A DNA stretch of 64,000 nt, taken from NCBI GenBank assembly GCA_900471525.1, contig UCEZ01000011.1, forward strand, positions 1 through 64,000, in the 5' to 3' direction. Shown in pieces: positions 1-9,145 of the stretch; within the stretch, counting starts at the first letter, position 1; the number at the start of each line of letters is the position of its first letter. This DNA is from Hyphomicrobiales bacterium. GTDB taxonomy: Bacteria > Pseudomonadota > Alphaproteobacteria > Rhizobiales > Rhizobiaceae. A program made the translations under genes and the position numbers. The notes under the pieces were generated by a model. That model saw only the letters and a program-made list of their open reading frames with translations, had not been told where the DNA came from and did not search any database.

Positions 1-52
1 CCTTCTCCCCGTTCACGGGGAGAAGGTGGCCGACAGGCCGGATGAGGGGCTG
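1..52. repeat. Rhizobial palindromic intergenic repeat
   Basis: Bases 1-26 form a perfect inverted repeat with 12-base arms (CCTTCTCCCCGT and its complement) around a 2-base centre. A tail of the form GGCCGACAGGCCGGATGAGGGG follows in two pieces. This matches the style of short palindromic repeats scattered between genes in rhizobial genomes. It lies just beyond the 3' end of ugpB, so it may also end or stabilise that transcript. The left edge is cut by the window. Confidence 0.7.
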
Positions 53-75
53 TTGCCGCTCAGGTCGATTTGAGA

Positions 76-1374
76 TCAGCCAGCCGTCTTTGCAAAACGG
101 GCGAGAAGTTCGTTGCCTTCCTTCTCGATCGTCTCAAAGGCTTCCTTGACGGAGACTTCGCCAGCGAAGATGCGGCCGTATTCGCGTTCCATGATTTCGC
201 GGATCTGCGGGTAGAAGCCGAGGCGGTAGCCCTTCGACCATTCACCGGCCGGCAGCAGCAGCTGCTTGATGCCGACTTCGGCGGCCGGCTTCTCGTTGTA
301 GTAGCCTTCCTTCTTGGCAAGCTCGTAAGCAGCCTTGGTGATGGCGACATAACCGGTGGCCTGGTGGTAGAACTTCTGCACTTCCGGCGAGGTCAGGAAC
401 TGGAAGAAGTCGGCCACGCACTTGTTTTCTTCGGCCGACTTGCCGGACATGGCGAACAGGGCAGCGCCGCCGATGAAGGACGAGGTGCCGGCGCCCTTGA
501 TCGAGCCCCAATAGGGCAGGAAGGTTGCCGAGAACGGCATCTGCGCCGTCTTCTGCAGACCGCCGAACGAGCCCGAGGAACCGATCCAAAGAGCGGCCTT
601 GTTTTCTTCGAACATCTTCTGGTTATCGTTCCAGCCGGCGCCGTAGAAGCCGAAATAGCCTTCGTCCTTCCAGGCCTTTAACTTGTCGAACATCATGATG
701 AGGTTCGGGTCAGTGACCTTCAGCTGGGTATCGACAACGCTGTCGTAACCGTTGTTGTTGGTGGCGAACTGGATGTTGTTGCGCGAGAAGAAGTTCTCGG
801 TGAACTGCCAGGTCAGCTGCGACTGTACGAGCGGGATGTAACCGGCAGCCTTCAGCTTCGGAGCGGCTGCTTCGAATTCTTCCCAGGTCTTCGGAGCTTC
901 GACGCCGGCCTTCTTCAGGGCTTCGTCGTTGATGTACATGATCGGAGCCGACGAGTTGAACGGCATGCCGACGAACTTGCCTTCGCTATCGGCGTAGAAA
1001 TAGCGAACGCCGTCGATGAAGGCTTCGCGGTCGAACTTGTAGCCGGCGTTGTTGATCAGGTCCTCAGCCGGGATGACGGCGCCCTTGGCATTGATGATCG
1101 TCGCTGCACCAGCGTCGAAAACCTGCAGGATGTTCGGCTGTTCGCCCGAACGGAAGGCGGCGATGCCGGAAGCGAGCGCTTCCTCATAGGTGCCCTTGGA
1201 AACCGGCGTCAGCGCGCAAGCGGTCTGCGAGGCGTTGAACTTGGTGGCAACTTCGTTGATGACTTCGCCGTTGCGGCCAGCCATGCCGTGCCACCAGGTG
1301 ATGTTGGTCGCGGCAAACGAGGAGGTGGCGGAGAAAACCAGCGCGAGGCCGGTCATCGTGAATTTCCTGATCAT
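76..1374 (-). CDS. ugpB: sn-glycerol-3-phosphate ABC transporter, periplasmic binding protein
   Basis: This is a 432-residue family-1 solute-binding protein that captures sn-glycerol-3-phosphate and related phosphodiesters in the periplasm and delivers them to the UgpAEC importer. An N-terminal signal peptide (about 21 residues, ending SSFA before ATNITWWHG) is plain, and length and sequence fit UgpB throughout. The ATG at 1374 is chosen because AAAGGAA sits at proper spacing before it; an in-frame GTG 15 bases upstream is less likely. UgpA/E/C would lie to the left, outside the window. Ugp systems are classically phosphate-starvation induced, but no Pho box was identified here. Family assignment is firm; the substrate is inferred from the family. 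Confidence 0.9.
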   Translation of the reverse strand: MIRKFTMTGLALVFSATSSFAATNITWWHGMAGRNGEVINEVATKFNASQTACALTPVSKGTYEEALASGIAAFRSGEQPNILQVFDAGAATIINAKGAVIPAEDLINNAGYKFDREAFIDGVRYFYADSEGKFVGMPFNSSAPIMYINDEALKKAGVEAPKTWEEFEAAAPKLKAAGYIPLVQSQLTWQFTENFFSRNNIQFATNNNGYDSVVDTQLKVTDPNLIMMFDKLKAWKDEGYFGFYGAGWNDNQKMFEENKAALWIGSSGSFGGLQKTAQMPFSATFLPYWGSIKGAGTSSFIGGAALFAMSGKSAEENKCVADFFQFLTSPEVQKFYHQATGYVAITKAAYELAKKEGYYNEKPAAEVGIKQLLLPAGEWSKGYRLGFYPQIREIMEREYGRIFAGEVSVKEAFETIEKEGNELLARFAKTAG

Positions 1375-1478
1375 GGCAGTTCCTTTCACCAGGTTTAAGG
1401 TGAGGAACCGGCTAAAGCTCTTTCATGACGCCCGGATAACGCTTTTGTGTCGGTTCGATTACAACTATGCACAGCTGT

Positions 1479-1844
1479 TCAAAAAGCATCCGGCAAATGG
1501 ATCGGCCAGCGCCACGGCGTCACGGAGATGATGTCGTAGCGGATTGAAAGGCGTGCGGAATCCCTTTGTTTCGAGAGCCAGACGTCACTTGCAGCGCGGA
1601 TGCGGCGCTGTGCAAAATCCGAAACGGCAAAAACAGAATCCTCTAGCGATCGGCGGGCTTTTACCTCGACGCAGGCGATCAGATTGCCCTTGCGTGCAAT
1701 AATATCGATCTCCCCGAGTTTCGTTCGATATCGGAAGGCGACGATACGGTAGCCTTTGACAATGAGGGAAAGAGCGGCGCGGTATTCGGCCAGCGATCCG
1801 CGCCGGAGTGCCTTCAGCCTCTTCTTGTCGGGATCAGGTTTCAT
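1479..1844 (-). CDS. YraN family protein (UPF0102), nuclease-like fold
   Basis: This 121-residue protein matches the YraN/UPF0102 family. The family signature is visible: GYRIVAFRYRTKLGEIDIIA followed by CVEVKAR, the spaced acidic/E-x-K residues of a restriction-endonuclease-like fold. Biological role is not established for the family, so no substrate is claimed. Its start overlaps the end of rsmI by 11 bases, so the two are almost certainly cotranscribed and translationally coupled. The rsmI-yraN neighbourhood is common in proteobacteria, which supports the call. Confidence 0.85.
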   Translation of the reverse strand: MKPDPDKKRLKALRRGSLAEYRAALSLIVKGYRIVAFRYRTKLGEIDIIARKGNLIACVEVKARRSLEDSVFAVSDFAQRRIRAASDVWLSKQRDSARLSIRYDIISVTPWRWPIHLPDAF

Positions 1845-2733
1845 CCCGATCCTTGAGTTCCAGCAGCCGGTCGTAGAGGTCCTTGCGGTTGAGGCCGGTC
1901 TGCTTTGCCGCTTCCGTCGCGGCCTTGCCGGTCGACATGTCCTTGACGAGGCTCAGGAGAATGGCGTCGACGTCATCTGCCTCGGGTGCCGCTGGCGCAT
2001 CCGGTGGGCCGATAACGAGAACGATCTCGCCCTTGACGGTTGCGCCCTCGTCATAGAATGCCTTGAGTTCGGCCAGCGTACCGCGGCGGAATTCCTCGAA
2101 GGTCTTGGTCAGTTCGCGGCAGACGGCGGCTCGGCGTTCGCCGCCAAGCACATCGTGGGCGGCAACGATCGCAGCTGCGATCCGGTGCGGCGATTCAAAG
2201 AACATCAGTGTAGCGGGCACGTTGGCGAGTTCGGCAAAGCGGTCGCGCCTAGCTTTGTCTTTAGAGGGCAAAAAGCCTGCGAAGAGAAAGGCGTCATTCG
2301 GCAATCCGGAGCCGACGAGGGCCGCAAGTGGCGCCGAGGCACCGGGGATGGGCACGACCCGGTGGCCGGCCTCGATGGCGATCTGGCCAAGCCGATAACC
2401 GGGGTCCGAGACCAGCGGCGTACCGGCATCCGAGACCAGGGCGACAGATTTTCCCTCGTCCAGTGCCGCCAGAAGTTTTGGACCCACTTCGTTGGCATTG
2501 TATTCGTGATAGGCATAGGGCCGGTTGACGATGCCGTAACGGTCGAGCAGCACCCGGGTGACACGGGTGTCCTCGCAGGCGAGCACGTCGGCCCCGGCCA
2601 GCGTTTCCAGCGCTCGCAGAGTAATGTCCGAGAGATTGCCGATCGGTGTTGCGACGAGATAGAGCGCCGGTTCCAGTGGCCGGGCGGGCACGGTGACGTT
2701 GTGCAGTCGGTAGCCCTTCTGCCGGTCGTTCAT
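1834..2733 (-). CDS. rsmI: 16S rRNA (cytidine(1402)-2'-O)-methyltransferase
   Basis: This 299-residue tetrapyrrole-methylase-fold enzyme 2'-O-methylates C1402 in the decoding centre of 16S rRNA using SAM. Recognisable blocks are LYLVATPIGNLSDITLRAL near the N-terminus, CEDTRVTRVLLDRYGI, VSDAGTPLVSDPGY and VPIPGASA, followed by a C-terminal helical tail. The ATG at 2733 gives the usual family length; an in-frame TTG at 2763, preceded by AAGG, would add ten residues and cannot be excluded. It heads a two-gene unit with the YraN-like gene and is divergent from dnaN. The 288 bases between the two starts hold no other gene and must carry both promoters. Confidence 0.92.
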   Translation of the reverse strand: MNDRQKGYRLHNVTVPARPLEPALYLVATPIGNLSDITLRALETLAGADVLACEDTRVTRVLLDRYGIVNRPYAYHEYNANEVGPKLLAALDEGKSVALVSDAGTPLVSDPGYRLGQIAIEAGHRVVPIPGASAPLAALVGSGLPNDAFLFAGFLPSKDKARRDRFAELANVPATLMFFESPHRIAAAIVAAHDVLGGERRAAVCRELTKTFEEFRRGTLAELKAFYDEGATVKGEIVLVIGPPDAPAAPEADDVDAILLSLVKDMSTGKAATEAAKQTGLNRKDLYDRLLELKDRDET

Positions 2734-3021
2734 CTGTGTTTCGCCCGATGCCTGCTTTTCCAAAACTGCCTACCTTTATGCCTTCGCCCGCTAATGAACT
2801 GGCGCCCGGTCTTTATGGGTGAGCGGCAGCACTTCGGCAAGAGCGGCGGATTGGGGGCCAAAGCAACATTACTGGGGCTCGCACACCGTTACCCCTTGCT
2901 TTTGACGGCTTGTTTCTGCCATTTTGCCCGTCCACATCTTTCCCGTCTGAAAGCGGGCACTTCAAAAGTTCAAGCCGGGAGGCGCGGCCCGCCCGGCGAT
3001 GGTTGAAAGCGGTAGCATCTC

Positions 3022-4140
3022 ATGCGCATTACTCTCGAGCGGTCCAATCTCCTGAAGTCGCTGAACCACGTTCACCGCGTGGTCGAGCGTCGCAATACCA
3101 TTCCGATCCTCTCGAACGTGCTTTTGCGCTCCGACGGTGCCAGCCTTGAAATGAAGGCGACCGACCTCGACCTCGAAATCACCGAAGCAACGCCGGCACA
3201 GGTGGAAACACCCGGTGCAACGACGGTGCCTGCGCATCTGCTCTACGATATCGTCCGCAAGCTGCCCGACGGCTCCGAAGTGGCACTGGCCACCAATGCC
3301 GAAGGTACGGCAATGACCGTCCAGTCCGGCCGCTCGAAATTCTCGCTACAATGCCTGCCACAATCGGACTTCCCGGACCTGACGGCCGGCGCCTTCACGC
3401 ACACGTTCCGAATGAAGGCCACGGACCTGAAGATGCTGATCGATCGCACCCAGTTTGCGATCTCGACCGAAGAGACCCGCTATTATCTGAATGGCATCTA
3501 TATCCATACGATCGAAAGCAAGGGCCAGCTGAAGCTGCGCGCCGTTGCTACCGACGGTCACCGTCTCGCCCGCGCCGACCTCGAAGCGCCGTCGGGCTCG
3601 GAAGGCATGCCGGGCATCATCATTCCGCGCAAAACCGTCAGCGAATTGCAGAAGCTGGTCGACAATCCGGATGTGGTCGTCACGGTCGAGGTGTCGGATG
3701 CCAAGATCCGGCTGACCATCGGCTCGATCATCATGACGTCCAAGCTGATCGACGGCACATTCCCGGATTACCAGCGCGTCATTCCGGCCAACAACGACAA
3801 GGAGCTGAAGATCGACTGCCAGTCCTTTGCACAGGCTGTCGATCGCGTTTCGACGATTTCCTCCGAGCGCGGCCGCGCCGTGAAGCTGGCGCTGTCCGAC
3901 GGACAACTGACGCTCACCGTCAACAACCCGGATTCCGGCAGCGCGACGGAAGAACTGGCCGTCGGTTACGACAGCGACCCGCTGGAAATCGGCTTCAACG
4001 CCAAATACCTGCTCGATATCACCGCCCAGCTTTCGGGCACCGACGCCGTCTTCATGCTCGCCGATGCCGGTTCGCCGACACTGGTGCGTGACATGGCGGG
4101 TGATGATGCGCTGTATGTCCTGATGCCGATGCGGGTCTAG
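3022..4140 (+). CDS. dnaN: DNA polymerase III subunit beta (sliding clamp)
   Basis: This 372-residue protein is the DNA sliding clamp, which forms a ring dimer around DNA and tethers polymerase III and repair proteins. It has the standard three-domain clamp length and the conserved start MRITLERSNLLKSLNHVHRV, with RNTIPILSNV in domain 1 and a C-terminus ending YVLMPMRV. The gene stands alone, with a terminator directly after it, and is not next to dnaA, as is normal in rhizobia. Nothing unusual was seen. Confidence 0.97.
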   Translation: MRITLERSNLLKSLNHVHRVVERRNTIPILSNVLLRSDGASLEMKATDLDLEITEATPAQVETPGATTVPAHLLYDIVRKLPDGSEVALATNAEGTAMTVQSGRSKFSLQCLPQSDFPDLTAGAFTHTFRMKATDLKMLIDRTQFAISTEETRYYLNGIYIHTIESKGQLKLRAVATDGHRLARADLEAPSGSEGMPGIIIPRKTVSELQKLVDNPDVVVTVEVSDAKIRLTIGSIIMTSKLIDGTFPDYQRVIPANNDKELKIDCQSFAQAVDRVSTISSERGRAVKLALSDGQLTLTVNNPDSGSATEELAVGYDSDPLEIGFNAKYLLDITAQLSGTDAVFMLADAGSPTLVRDMAGDDALYVLMPMRV

Positions 4141-4165
4141 GTCATACGAAGTATGGACTTGAAAT

Positions 4166-4190
4166 CGGCCGGAGCGATCCGGCCGTTTTC
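4166..4190 (+). terminator. Intrinsic terminator of dnaN
   Basis: An 8-bp perfect stem (CGGCCGGA at 4166-4173 with its complement at 4178-4185), a GCGA tetraloop and a following TTTTC lie 25 bases after the dnaN stop. Confidence 0.85.
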
Positions 4191-4403
4191 GTATCCGGGC
4201 GAAGCATCTCGCCAAGTTGGCGGCACTGTGGTCATTGGCGCACGCCAGTCGCAGTTCGTTGTTGTCAGATTGATTTAATGACGCGGAATGGCTTGTTTTT
4301 GTCGTAGTCAGCGACACATAATCATTTCGAAATTGAAGACGCTGGGTCCGCAACAGCCATGAAGTGCTGCTAGGGCTCAAGCGCCGTATTGGTGGAGATA
4401 CGC

Positions 4404-5000
4404 ATGAATTTTCGTCTGAAAGAGCGGCTTGGCAAGAAATTCGACGAGGAAATTCGTTTCTTCAAGGGCTGGCGCAGCAATATGAAGGCGGTCGGCTCGA
4501 TTGTGCCGACGTCCGGAATAACCGCCCGCAGGATGGCCAGCGTCGTCAATCCGCATTCGGGCTTGCCGGTTTTGGAGCTTGGACCTGGTACCGGCGTCAT
4601 CACCAAGGCGATCCTGCAGAAGGGCGTTCAGCCGCAAAACCTGGTGTCCGTCGAATTTTCCACCGATTTCTTCCAGCATCTCGTCAAGACCTATCCCGGC
4701 GTCGATTTCATCAACGGTGACGCCTTCGATCTGGACAAGACCTTGGGCTTACGTCGGGATCAGCAGTTCGACAGTGTCGTTTCCGCCGTGCCGCTTCTAA
4801 ACTTCCCGATGCACATGCGTGTCTCGCTGATCGATGACCTCCTGTCGCGCATTCCGGTCGGCCGACCTGTCGTCCAGATTTCTTATGGTCCGTTGTCGCC
4901 GGTCGTTGCGATGCCGGATCGCTACCAGATTTCCCATTATGATTTCGTCGTGCGCAACATTCCGCCAGCGCAGTTGTGGGTCTATCGCAAGACGCATTGA
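4404..5000 (+). CDS. pmtA: Phospholipid N-methyltransferase
   Basis: This 198-residue SAM-dependent methyltransferase resembles rhizobial PmtA, which converts phosphatidylethanolamine through three methylations to phosphatidylcholine at the membrane. SAM-binding motif I is visible as VLELGPGTGVIT near residues 58-69, with an acidic residue (VEFS) at the end of strand 2. ATG at 4404 is preferred because GGTGGAG precedes it by about six bases; an in-frame TTG at 4389 is less plausible. The next gene starts 9 bases after the stop, so pmtA, the phosphatase-like gene and pyrF form one unit. Phosphatidylcholine made this way is a hallmark of rhizobial membranes. Confidence 0.88.
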   Translation: MNFRLKERLGKKFDEEIRFFKGWRSNMKAVGSIVPTSGITARRMASVVNPHSGLPVLELGPGTGVITKAILQKGVQPQNLVSVEFSTDFFQHLVKTYPGVDFINGDAFDLDKTLGLRRDQQFDSVVSAVPLLNFPMHMRVSLIDDLLSRIPVGRPVVQISYGPLSPVVAMPDRYQISHYDFVVRNIPPAQLWVYRKTH

Positions 5001-5009
5001 GACCGCCCG

Positions 5010-5600
5010 ATGTTCGGCATCTATCTGACGCATCCGCAAATTCGTATCGAACCGGATGTGCCGGTTCCGCGTTGGGGACTGTCCGACATGGGTATTGCGC
5101 GATCGGAAAAGGCCGCGCAATGCGATTGGGCCAAGACGCTGACCCGCATTCTCTCAAGTGACGAGACCAAGGCGCTGGAAACGGCAGCGATCCTGGCGCG
5201 TGGGTGCGGCGTTGAAGTCGAAGTGCTGGAGCATGCCGGTGAAAACGACCGGTCCGCCACCGGCTTTCTGGTTCCGGACGAATTCGAGAAGGCGGCAAAC
5301 TGGTTCTTCGCCAACCCCGAACAAAGTTTCCACGGTTGGGAACGCGCGGTCGATGCCCAGAAGCGGATTGTGACCGCTGTCTCCTCCGTGCTTGACGGGC
5401 ACGATCCATCCCAGCCGATCGCCTTTGTCGGACACGGCGGCGTCGGAACGCTGCTGAAATGCCATCTCGCCGGTTTGCCGATTGCGCGCAGCTATGACCA
5501 GCCGGCAGGTGGTGGAAACCTGTTCGCATTTTCCCTTGCAGACCGGTCCCTTGCATGCGACTGGACCGCCATGGAGCTCTGGCAAGGATGGCAACAATGA
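5010..5600 (+). CDS. Histidine phosphatase family protein with altered active site
   Basis: This 196-residue protein has the histidine-phosphatase (phosphoglycerate mutase-like) layout: an N-terminal strand plus histidine (IYLTHPQ), a middle [12 protein letters not shown] block, and a C-terminal VGHGG with the second histidine. The usual RHG triad of the first motif is THP here and the middle arginine is lysine, so catalytic arginines are missing or replaced while both histidines remain. It may be a divergent subfamily or have low activity. Substrate is unknown. It is sandwiched between pmtA (9-base gap) and pyrF, whose ATG overlaps its stop codon. Confidence 0.8.
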   Translation: MFGIYLTHPQIRIEPDVPVPRWGLSDMGIARSEKAAQCDWAKTLTRILSSDETKALETAAILARGCGVEVEVLEHAGENDRSATGFLVPDEFEKAANWFFANPEQSFHGWERAVDAQKRIVTAVSSVLDGHDPSQPIAFVGHGGVGTLLKCHLAGLPIARSYDQPAGGGNLFAFSLADRSLACDWTAMELWQGWQQ

Positions 5601-6295
5601 CTGCGACTGCGCGCGACCGGCTGATCGTCGGCCTTGATATCCCGACCATCGGCGAGGCCGAGACGATCGTCAAAACGCTTGGCGACGACGTGCTGTTCTA
5701 CAAGATCGGCTATCAATTGGCCTTTGCCGGCGGGCTGGAATTTGCCCGGGAACTTGCGCGCGACGGCAAGAAGATCTTCCTCGACATGAAGCTGCTTGAT
5801 ATCGACAACACCGTTGCCAAGGGTGTCGAGAACATCGTCAAGATGGGCATGTCGATGCTGACACTGCATGCCTATCCGAAGGCTATGCGCGCGGCGGTGG
5901 AGGCGGCGCGGGGCTCGGATCTTTGCCTGCTCGGTGTCACGGTGCTGACCTCGATGGACGAGCAGGACGTCATCGATGCCGGTTACGAATATGACCCCCA
6001 CACGCTGGTTCTTCGCCGCGCCGAACAGGCGCGGGCAGCCGGCATGGGCGGCATCGTCTGCTCGGCCGAGGAATCTGCTGCGGTCCGCAAGATCGTCGGT
6101 CCCGACATGGCAATCGTCACGCCCGGCATCCGGCCGGCCGGTAGCGACAGAGGCGACCAGAAACGGGTGATGACGCCGGCCGATGCGCTTGCCGCCGGAT
6201 CGAGCCACCTCGTGGTCGCCCGCCCGATCGTCAAGGCGGCCGATCCGAGGGCCGCAGCACTTGCCATTCTCGATGAAATGAGCAGCGCGCTCTGA
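5597..6295 (+). CDS. pyrF: Orotidine 5'-phosphate decarboxylase
   Basis: This 232-residue TIM-barrel enzyme converts OMP to UMP, the last step of de novo pyrimidine synthesis. The catalytic lysine/aspartate motif is visible as [13 protein letters not shown], and the phosphate-binding C-terminal block as [17 protein letters not shown]. The start at 5597 is chosen because AAGGA precedes it at 8 bases and because it overlaps the upstream stop (ATGA), a common coupling arrangement. An ATG at 5588 would add three residues. The stop codon directly abuts that of the converging beta-helix gene. Confidence 0.95.
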   Translation: MTATARDRLIVGLDIPTIGEAETIVKTLGDDVLFYKIGYQLAFAGGLEFARELARDGKKIFLDMKLLDIDNTVAKGVENIVKMGMSMLTLHAYPKAMRAAVEAARGSDLCLLGVTVLTSMDEQDVIDAGYEYDPHTLVLRRAEQARAAGMGGIVCSAEESAAVRKIVGPDMAIVTPGIRPAGSDRGDQKRVMTPADALAAGSSHLVVARPIVKAADPRAAALAILDEMSSAL

Positions 6296-7390
6296 CTATT
6301 CGCCATTGCCGACGATCACGTTGCTTGGGTCGGAATTCCGGACAAGCGGCGCTTCGCCGCCAAACAGGCGGTTGCCCGTCACCGTGTTGAATTGCGCGAA
6401 GTCCAGGGAGCTGAGGCTGCTGCCGAAAGGATGAGCGGGATCGCGAAAACAGTAGCGTTGGGCGCCGTTGCGTGAGTTCAGCCACACGGCAGGCTTTGCC
6501 ATGAAAGCCATCTGGTATTTGAAAGTATTGCCGGAAATCGTGTTGTACTGCGGCTTCTGGTGGCGGATTGTCCCGCCTTCACCGCAGTTGCGATAGAGAA
6601 ATATCCCGCCAGCGGCGGGATCATCGAAGACATTGCCGCTGATCATGTTTTTGGCCGAGCCGTCGATGGCGATCTGCTCGCGCCTGCTCTCGACCGCAAA
6701 ACGATTGTCAGAGATCGTGTTTTCCGCCGACTCCGCATCGAGGTAGAGCGCGGGGCCGTTGCTCCTTCCCATCAACGTGGATTTTTCCAGCCGGACACCG
6801 GTGACGCCGGGACCGATGTAGAGCGGAACCCTACCATCGGCGATGAACGTCAGGGCAGACAACGAAATGTGTGATGGTGCCGCCGCCTGTGCGAAGGCAG
6901 TATGGTCCGCAGTCAGCGATGAAACCTGCACCGCCTTCGCCTGTCCGTTGGTGCCCAATCCCTGCAGACGAAGCGCGCCCTTGATGACGCAGTTGTGCAC
7001 GGTGATGTTCGACGGCGGGCTCCAGTTGCCATCCTTGCCCTTGAGGGATCGGATGAGCACGGTCGGCTTGCCGAAGTTGATGGACCCGCGCGAGCCGTCC
7101 AGCGTTGCGCCCTTGCAGTCCAGCGTTACTCCAGATGTTTTCGCACCGGAAAACACGAGGCGCTTGGTAATGACGTCGGTGGGGGCAAGTGTGAGATCGC
7201 AGCCGACTTCGACGCTTGCAGCTTGCTGTGTTGCCGGGGCTTTTACGGCGGCGTAGACATCCGCCGTGCACTGCGCTGGCTTGGCGAGTGCTGAGTGCGG
7301 CATGCCAAAGAACAGAGCGGCCAAGAGCATTCCGCCCGATATCATCGCCGTTTTACTGAAGGGACGTATGCTCGAAATATCAGGCTTCAT
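6296..7390 (-). CDS. Exported right-handed parallel beta-helix repeat protein
   Basis: This 364-residue protein starts with a hydrophobic export signal (to about residue 36, ending SALA). It then has repeated short strands with Asn/Ser turns such as NTISDNRF, NMISGNVF, NTISGNTF and NTVTGNRL, the pattern of a NosD/pectate-lyase-like parallel beta-helix. No catalytic residues could be assigned, so it may bind or process polysaccharide or be structural. Its start has GAGG at good spacing. It converges on pyrF with no bases between the two stop codons, and is divergent from the DUF1330 gene with a 12-bp palindrome between them. Confidence 0.75.
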   Translation of the reverse strand: MKPDISSIRPFSKTAMISGGMLLAALFFGMPHSALAKPAQCTADVYAAVKAPATQQAASVEVGCDLTLAPTDVITKRLVFSGAKTSGVTLDCKGATLDGSRGSINFGKPTVLIRSLKGKDGNWSPPSNITVHNCVIKGALRLQGLGTNGQAKAVQVSSLTADHTAFAQAAAPSHISLSALTFIADGRVPLYIGPGVTGVRLEKSTLMGRSNGPALYLDAESAENTISDNRFAVESRREQIAIDGSAKNMISGNVFDDPAAGGIFLYRNCGEGGTIRHQKPQYNTISGNTFKYQMAFMAKPAVWLNSRNGAQRYCFRDPAHPFGSSLSSLDFAQFNTVTGNRLFGGEAPLVRNSDPSNVIVGNGE

Positions 7391-7432
7391 CTATCCTCGA
7401 CGATGAGGCTCCTGCGGGCCACATCTCCTATC

Positions 7433-7444
7433 TTGACCGGTCAA
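7433..7444. promoter_or_regulatory. Palindrome in divergent promoter
   Basis: TTGACCGGTCAA is a perfect 12-bp palindrome between the divergent beta-helix gene (start 7390) and DUF1330 gene (start 7507). It could be a regulator site or overlap a -35 element. This is inferred from position only. Confidence 0.35.
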
Positions 7445-7506
7445 ATGAATTGGCGGAAGAAGCGGTAGCAATAATGCCGGGTTGCGTTGGAAACAAGGAG
7501 ACGGTC

Positions 7507-7794
7507 ATGGCCAAGGGCTACTGGATTGCGCGGGTCGATGTTCGCGATACCGAGCGTTACAAGGATTACGTCGCCGCTGCCAAGCCGGCGTTCGAGAAAT
7601 ACGGCGCCAATTTTCTTGCCCGTGGTGGTGCTTTTCAGCGTCTGGAAGGCGATGTGCGTGCCCGCAATGTGCTGATCGAATTCCCATCCCTGCAGGCGGC
7701 GGTCGATTGCTACAATTCGCCGGAATACCAGATCGCGGCTGCAATCCGGCAGGAAGTCGCTGATGCCGAAATGGTCGTCGTCGAGGGTATCTGA
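7507..7794 (+). CDS. DUF1330 family protein
   Basis: This 95-residue dimeric alpha/beta-barrel (ferredoxin-like) protein of the DUF1330 family starts KGYWIARVDVRDTERYKDY. The conserved pattern continues with YNSPEYQ near the C-terminus. Function is unknown; related folds include EthD and antibiotic-biosynthesis monooxygenases. The ATG at 7507 has AAGGAG just upstream. It is a single gene, and the next gene starts 120 bases away. Confidence 0.85.
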   Translation: MAKGYWIARVDVRDTERYKDYVAAAKPAFEKYGANFLARGGAFQRLEGDVRARNVLIEFPSLQAAVDCYNSPEYQIAAAIRQEVADAEMVVVEGI

Positions 7795-7914
7795 AGCGCG
7801 ACTGGGACTGCGGCGGAAAGCGGCAGAAAAGCCTTGGCGATACGCCTTCCCGTCGCCCGATGATTGGGCTATGTAGCTCACATATCCATGCTGAAGATCA
7901 GGAGTGCCTGTGCC

Positions 7915-8895
7915 ATGACCTTGTCCAATCTCCCGCCGCTCGTCACCGTTTTCGGCGGATCCGGATTTGTCGGCCGTCATGTCGTGCGGGCGCTCGCCAA
8001 ACGCGGTTTTCGCATCCGCGTTGCGGTTCGCCGACCTGATCTCGCAGGTTTCCTCCAGCCGCTCGGCAATGTCGGGCAGATTTCCTTCGTCCAGGCCAAT
8101 CTGCGCTATCGCCAATCGGTCGATGCGGCAGTGCAGGGCGCCGATCACGTCGTCAACTGCGTCGGCATTCTGTTCGAAACCGGCCGCAACACTTTCGATT
8201 CGGTGCAGGATTTTGGCGCGCGCGCCGTGGCAGAAGCCACCCGCGGTGTCGGCGCGACATTGACGCATGTGTCCGCCATCGGCGCCGATGCCAACGCCGA
8301 ATCGCTTTATGCCCGCACCAAGGGCCGCGCGGAAAAGGCGATCCTGGAGACCGTTCAGGACGCCGTGATCCTGCGGCCGTCGATCATCTTCGGCCCGGAG
8401 GACGGTTTCTTCAACAAGTTCGCCGAAATGTCCCGCTTTTCGCCGTTCCTGCCGCTGATCGGCGGCGGCAACACGGCGTTCCAGCCAGTCTATGTCACCG
8501 ACGTTGCCGAAGCGGTCGCCAAGTCCGTCGAAGGCAAGATTGCCCGCGGGAAAATCTATGAAATCGGCGGTCCGGACGTTCTCACCTTCAAGAACTGTCT
8601 CGAGATCATGCTCAAAACCATCGATCGCAAGCGCACGCTGCTGCCGATCCCCTTCTGGGCTGCGTCCATGATCGGCTCCGTTGCTTCCATGGTGCCATTC
8701 ATAGCGCCGCCACTGACCGTCGATCAGGTTACGCTGTTGAAGAGCAACAACGTCGTTTCCGCTGCTGCGCAAACCGATGGAAGAACCCTGCAGGCGTTCG
8801 GTATAGAGCCGACCTCTGTGGAGGCCGTGTTGCCTTCCTACATGGTTCGCTATCGTCCACAGGGACAATACACCCGGTCCGGCAGCGCCGCCTGA
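7915..8895 (+). CDS. Complex I NDUFA9-like NAD(P)-dependent epimerase/dehydratase
   Basis: This 326-residue atypical short-chain dehydrogenase has an N-terminal Rossmann motif (VFGGSGFVGRHVV) and the conserved VNCVGILFETG and RPSIIFGPEDGFFNKF blocks typical of the NDUFA9/39-kDa complex-I-associated family found in alphaproteobacteria. The usual catalytic Tyr-Lys pair survives as YARTK. Members bind NADPH and may help complex I assembly; in bacteria the role is not well proven. ATG 7915 follows AGGAG at 13 bases, and the upstream in-frame ATGs lack such a site. A terminator follows. Confidence 0.85.
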   Translation: MTLSNLPPLVTVFGGSGFVGRHVVRALAKRGFRIRVAVRRPDLAGFLQPLGNVGQISFVQANLRYRQSVDAAVQGADHVVNCVGILFETGRNTFDSVQDFGARAVAEATRGVGATLTHVSAIGADANAESLYARTKGRAEKAILETVQDAVILRPSIIFGPEDGFFNKFAEMSRFSPFLPLIGGGNTAFQPVYVTDVAEAVAKSVEGKIARGKIYEIGGPDVLTFKNCLEIMLKTIDRKRTLLPIPFWAASMIGSVASMVPFIAPPLTVDQVTLLKSNNVVSAAAQTDGRTLQAFGIEPTSVEAVLPSYMVRYRPQGQYTRSGSAA

Positions 8896-8930
8896 GCGCA
8901 CCGTCAATAGGATTAGTTATGGTTGCAATC

Positions 8931-8963
8931 GAAACCGTCAGCATCCACTGGCGGTTTCTTTTT
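8931..8963 (+). terminator. Intrinsic terminator
   Basis: GAAACCG at 8931-8937 pairs with CGGTTTC at 8952-8958, and T residues continue to 8963. It lies 35 bases after the NDUFA9-like gene. Confidence 0.8.
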
Positions 8964-9145
8964 GACTGTCGCAGAATAAAGCGTTGCAGTTCTGCCTCAC
9001 TCAAAAAAGCGATTGGTCTTTACCGTCGATTCAACATGTATCGATATTGATAACGGCTGTTCCAGCGCATACACAGCAGCCGCGCCGCATCGTTCTGTTC
9101 AGGGACGACCGGCGCCGACATATCACCTTGAGAGGCACTATTTTA

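Noticed and set aside
1756-3006. Long open frame (416 codons) on the plus strand
   Set aside because: It is the antisense of rsmI and has no family motif; high-GC third positions produce such frames.
3346-4380. Long minus-strand frame across dnaN
   Set aside because: Shadow of dnaN, which is certain.
4389-4403. TTG start for pmtA
   Set aside because: The ribosome site GGTGGAG lies inside this stretch and fits ATG 4404.
7441-8907. 488-codon minus-strand frame
   Set aside because: Antisense of the NDUFA9-like gene; no domain signature.
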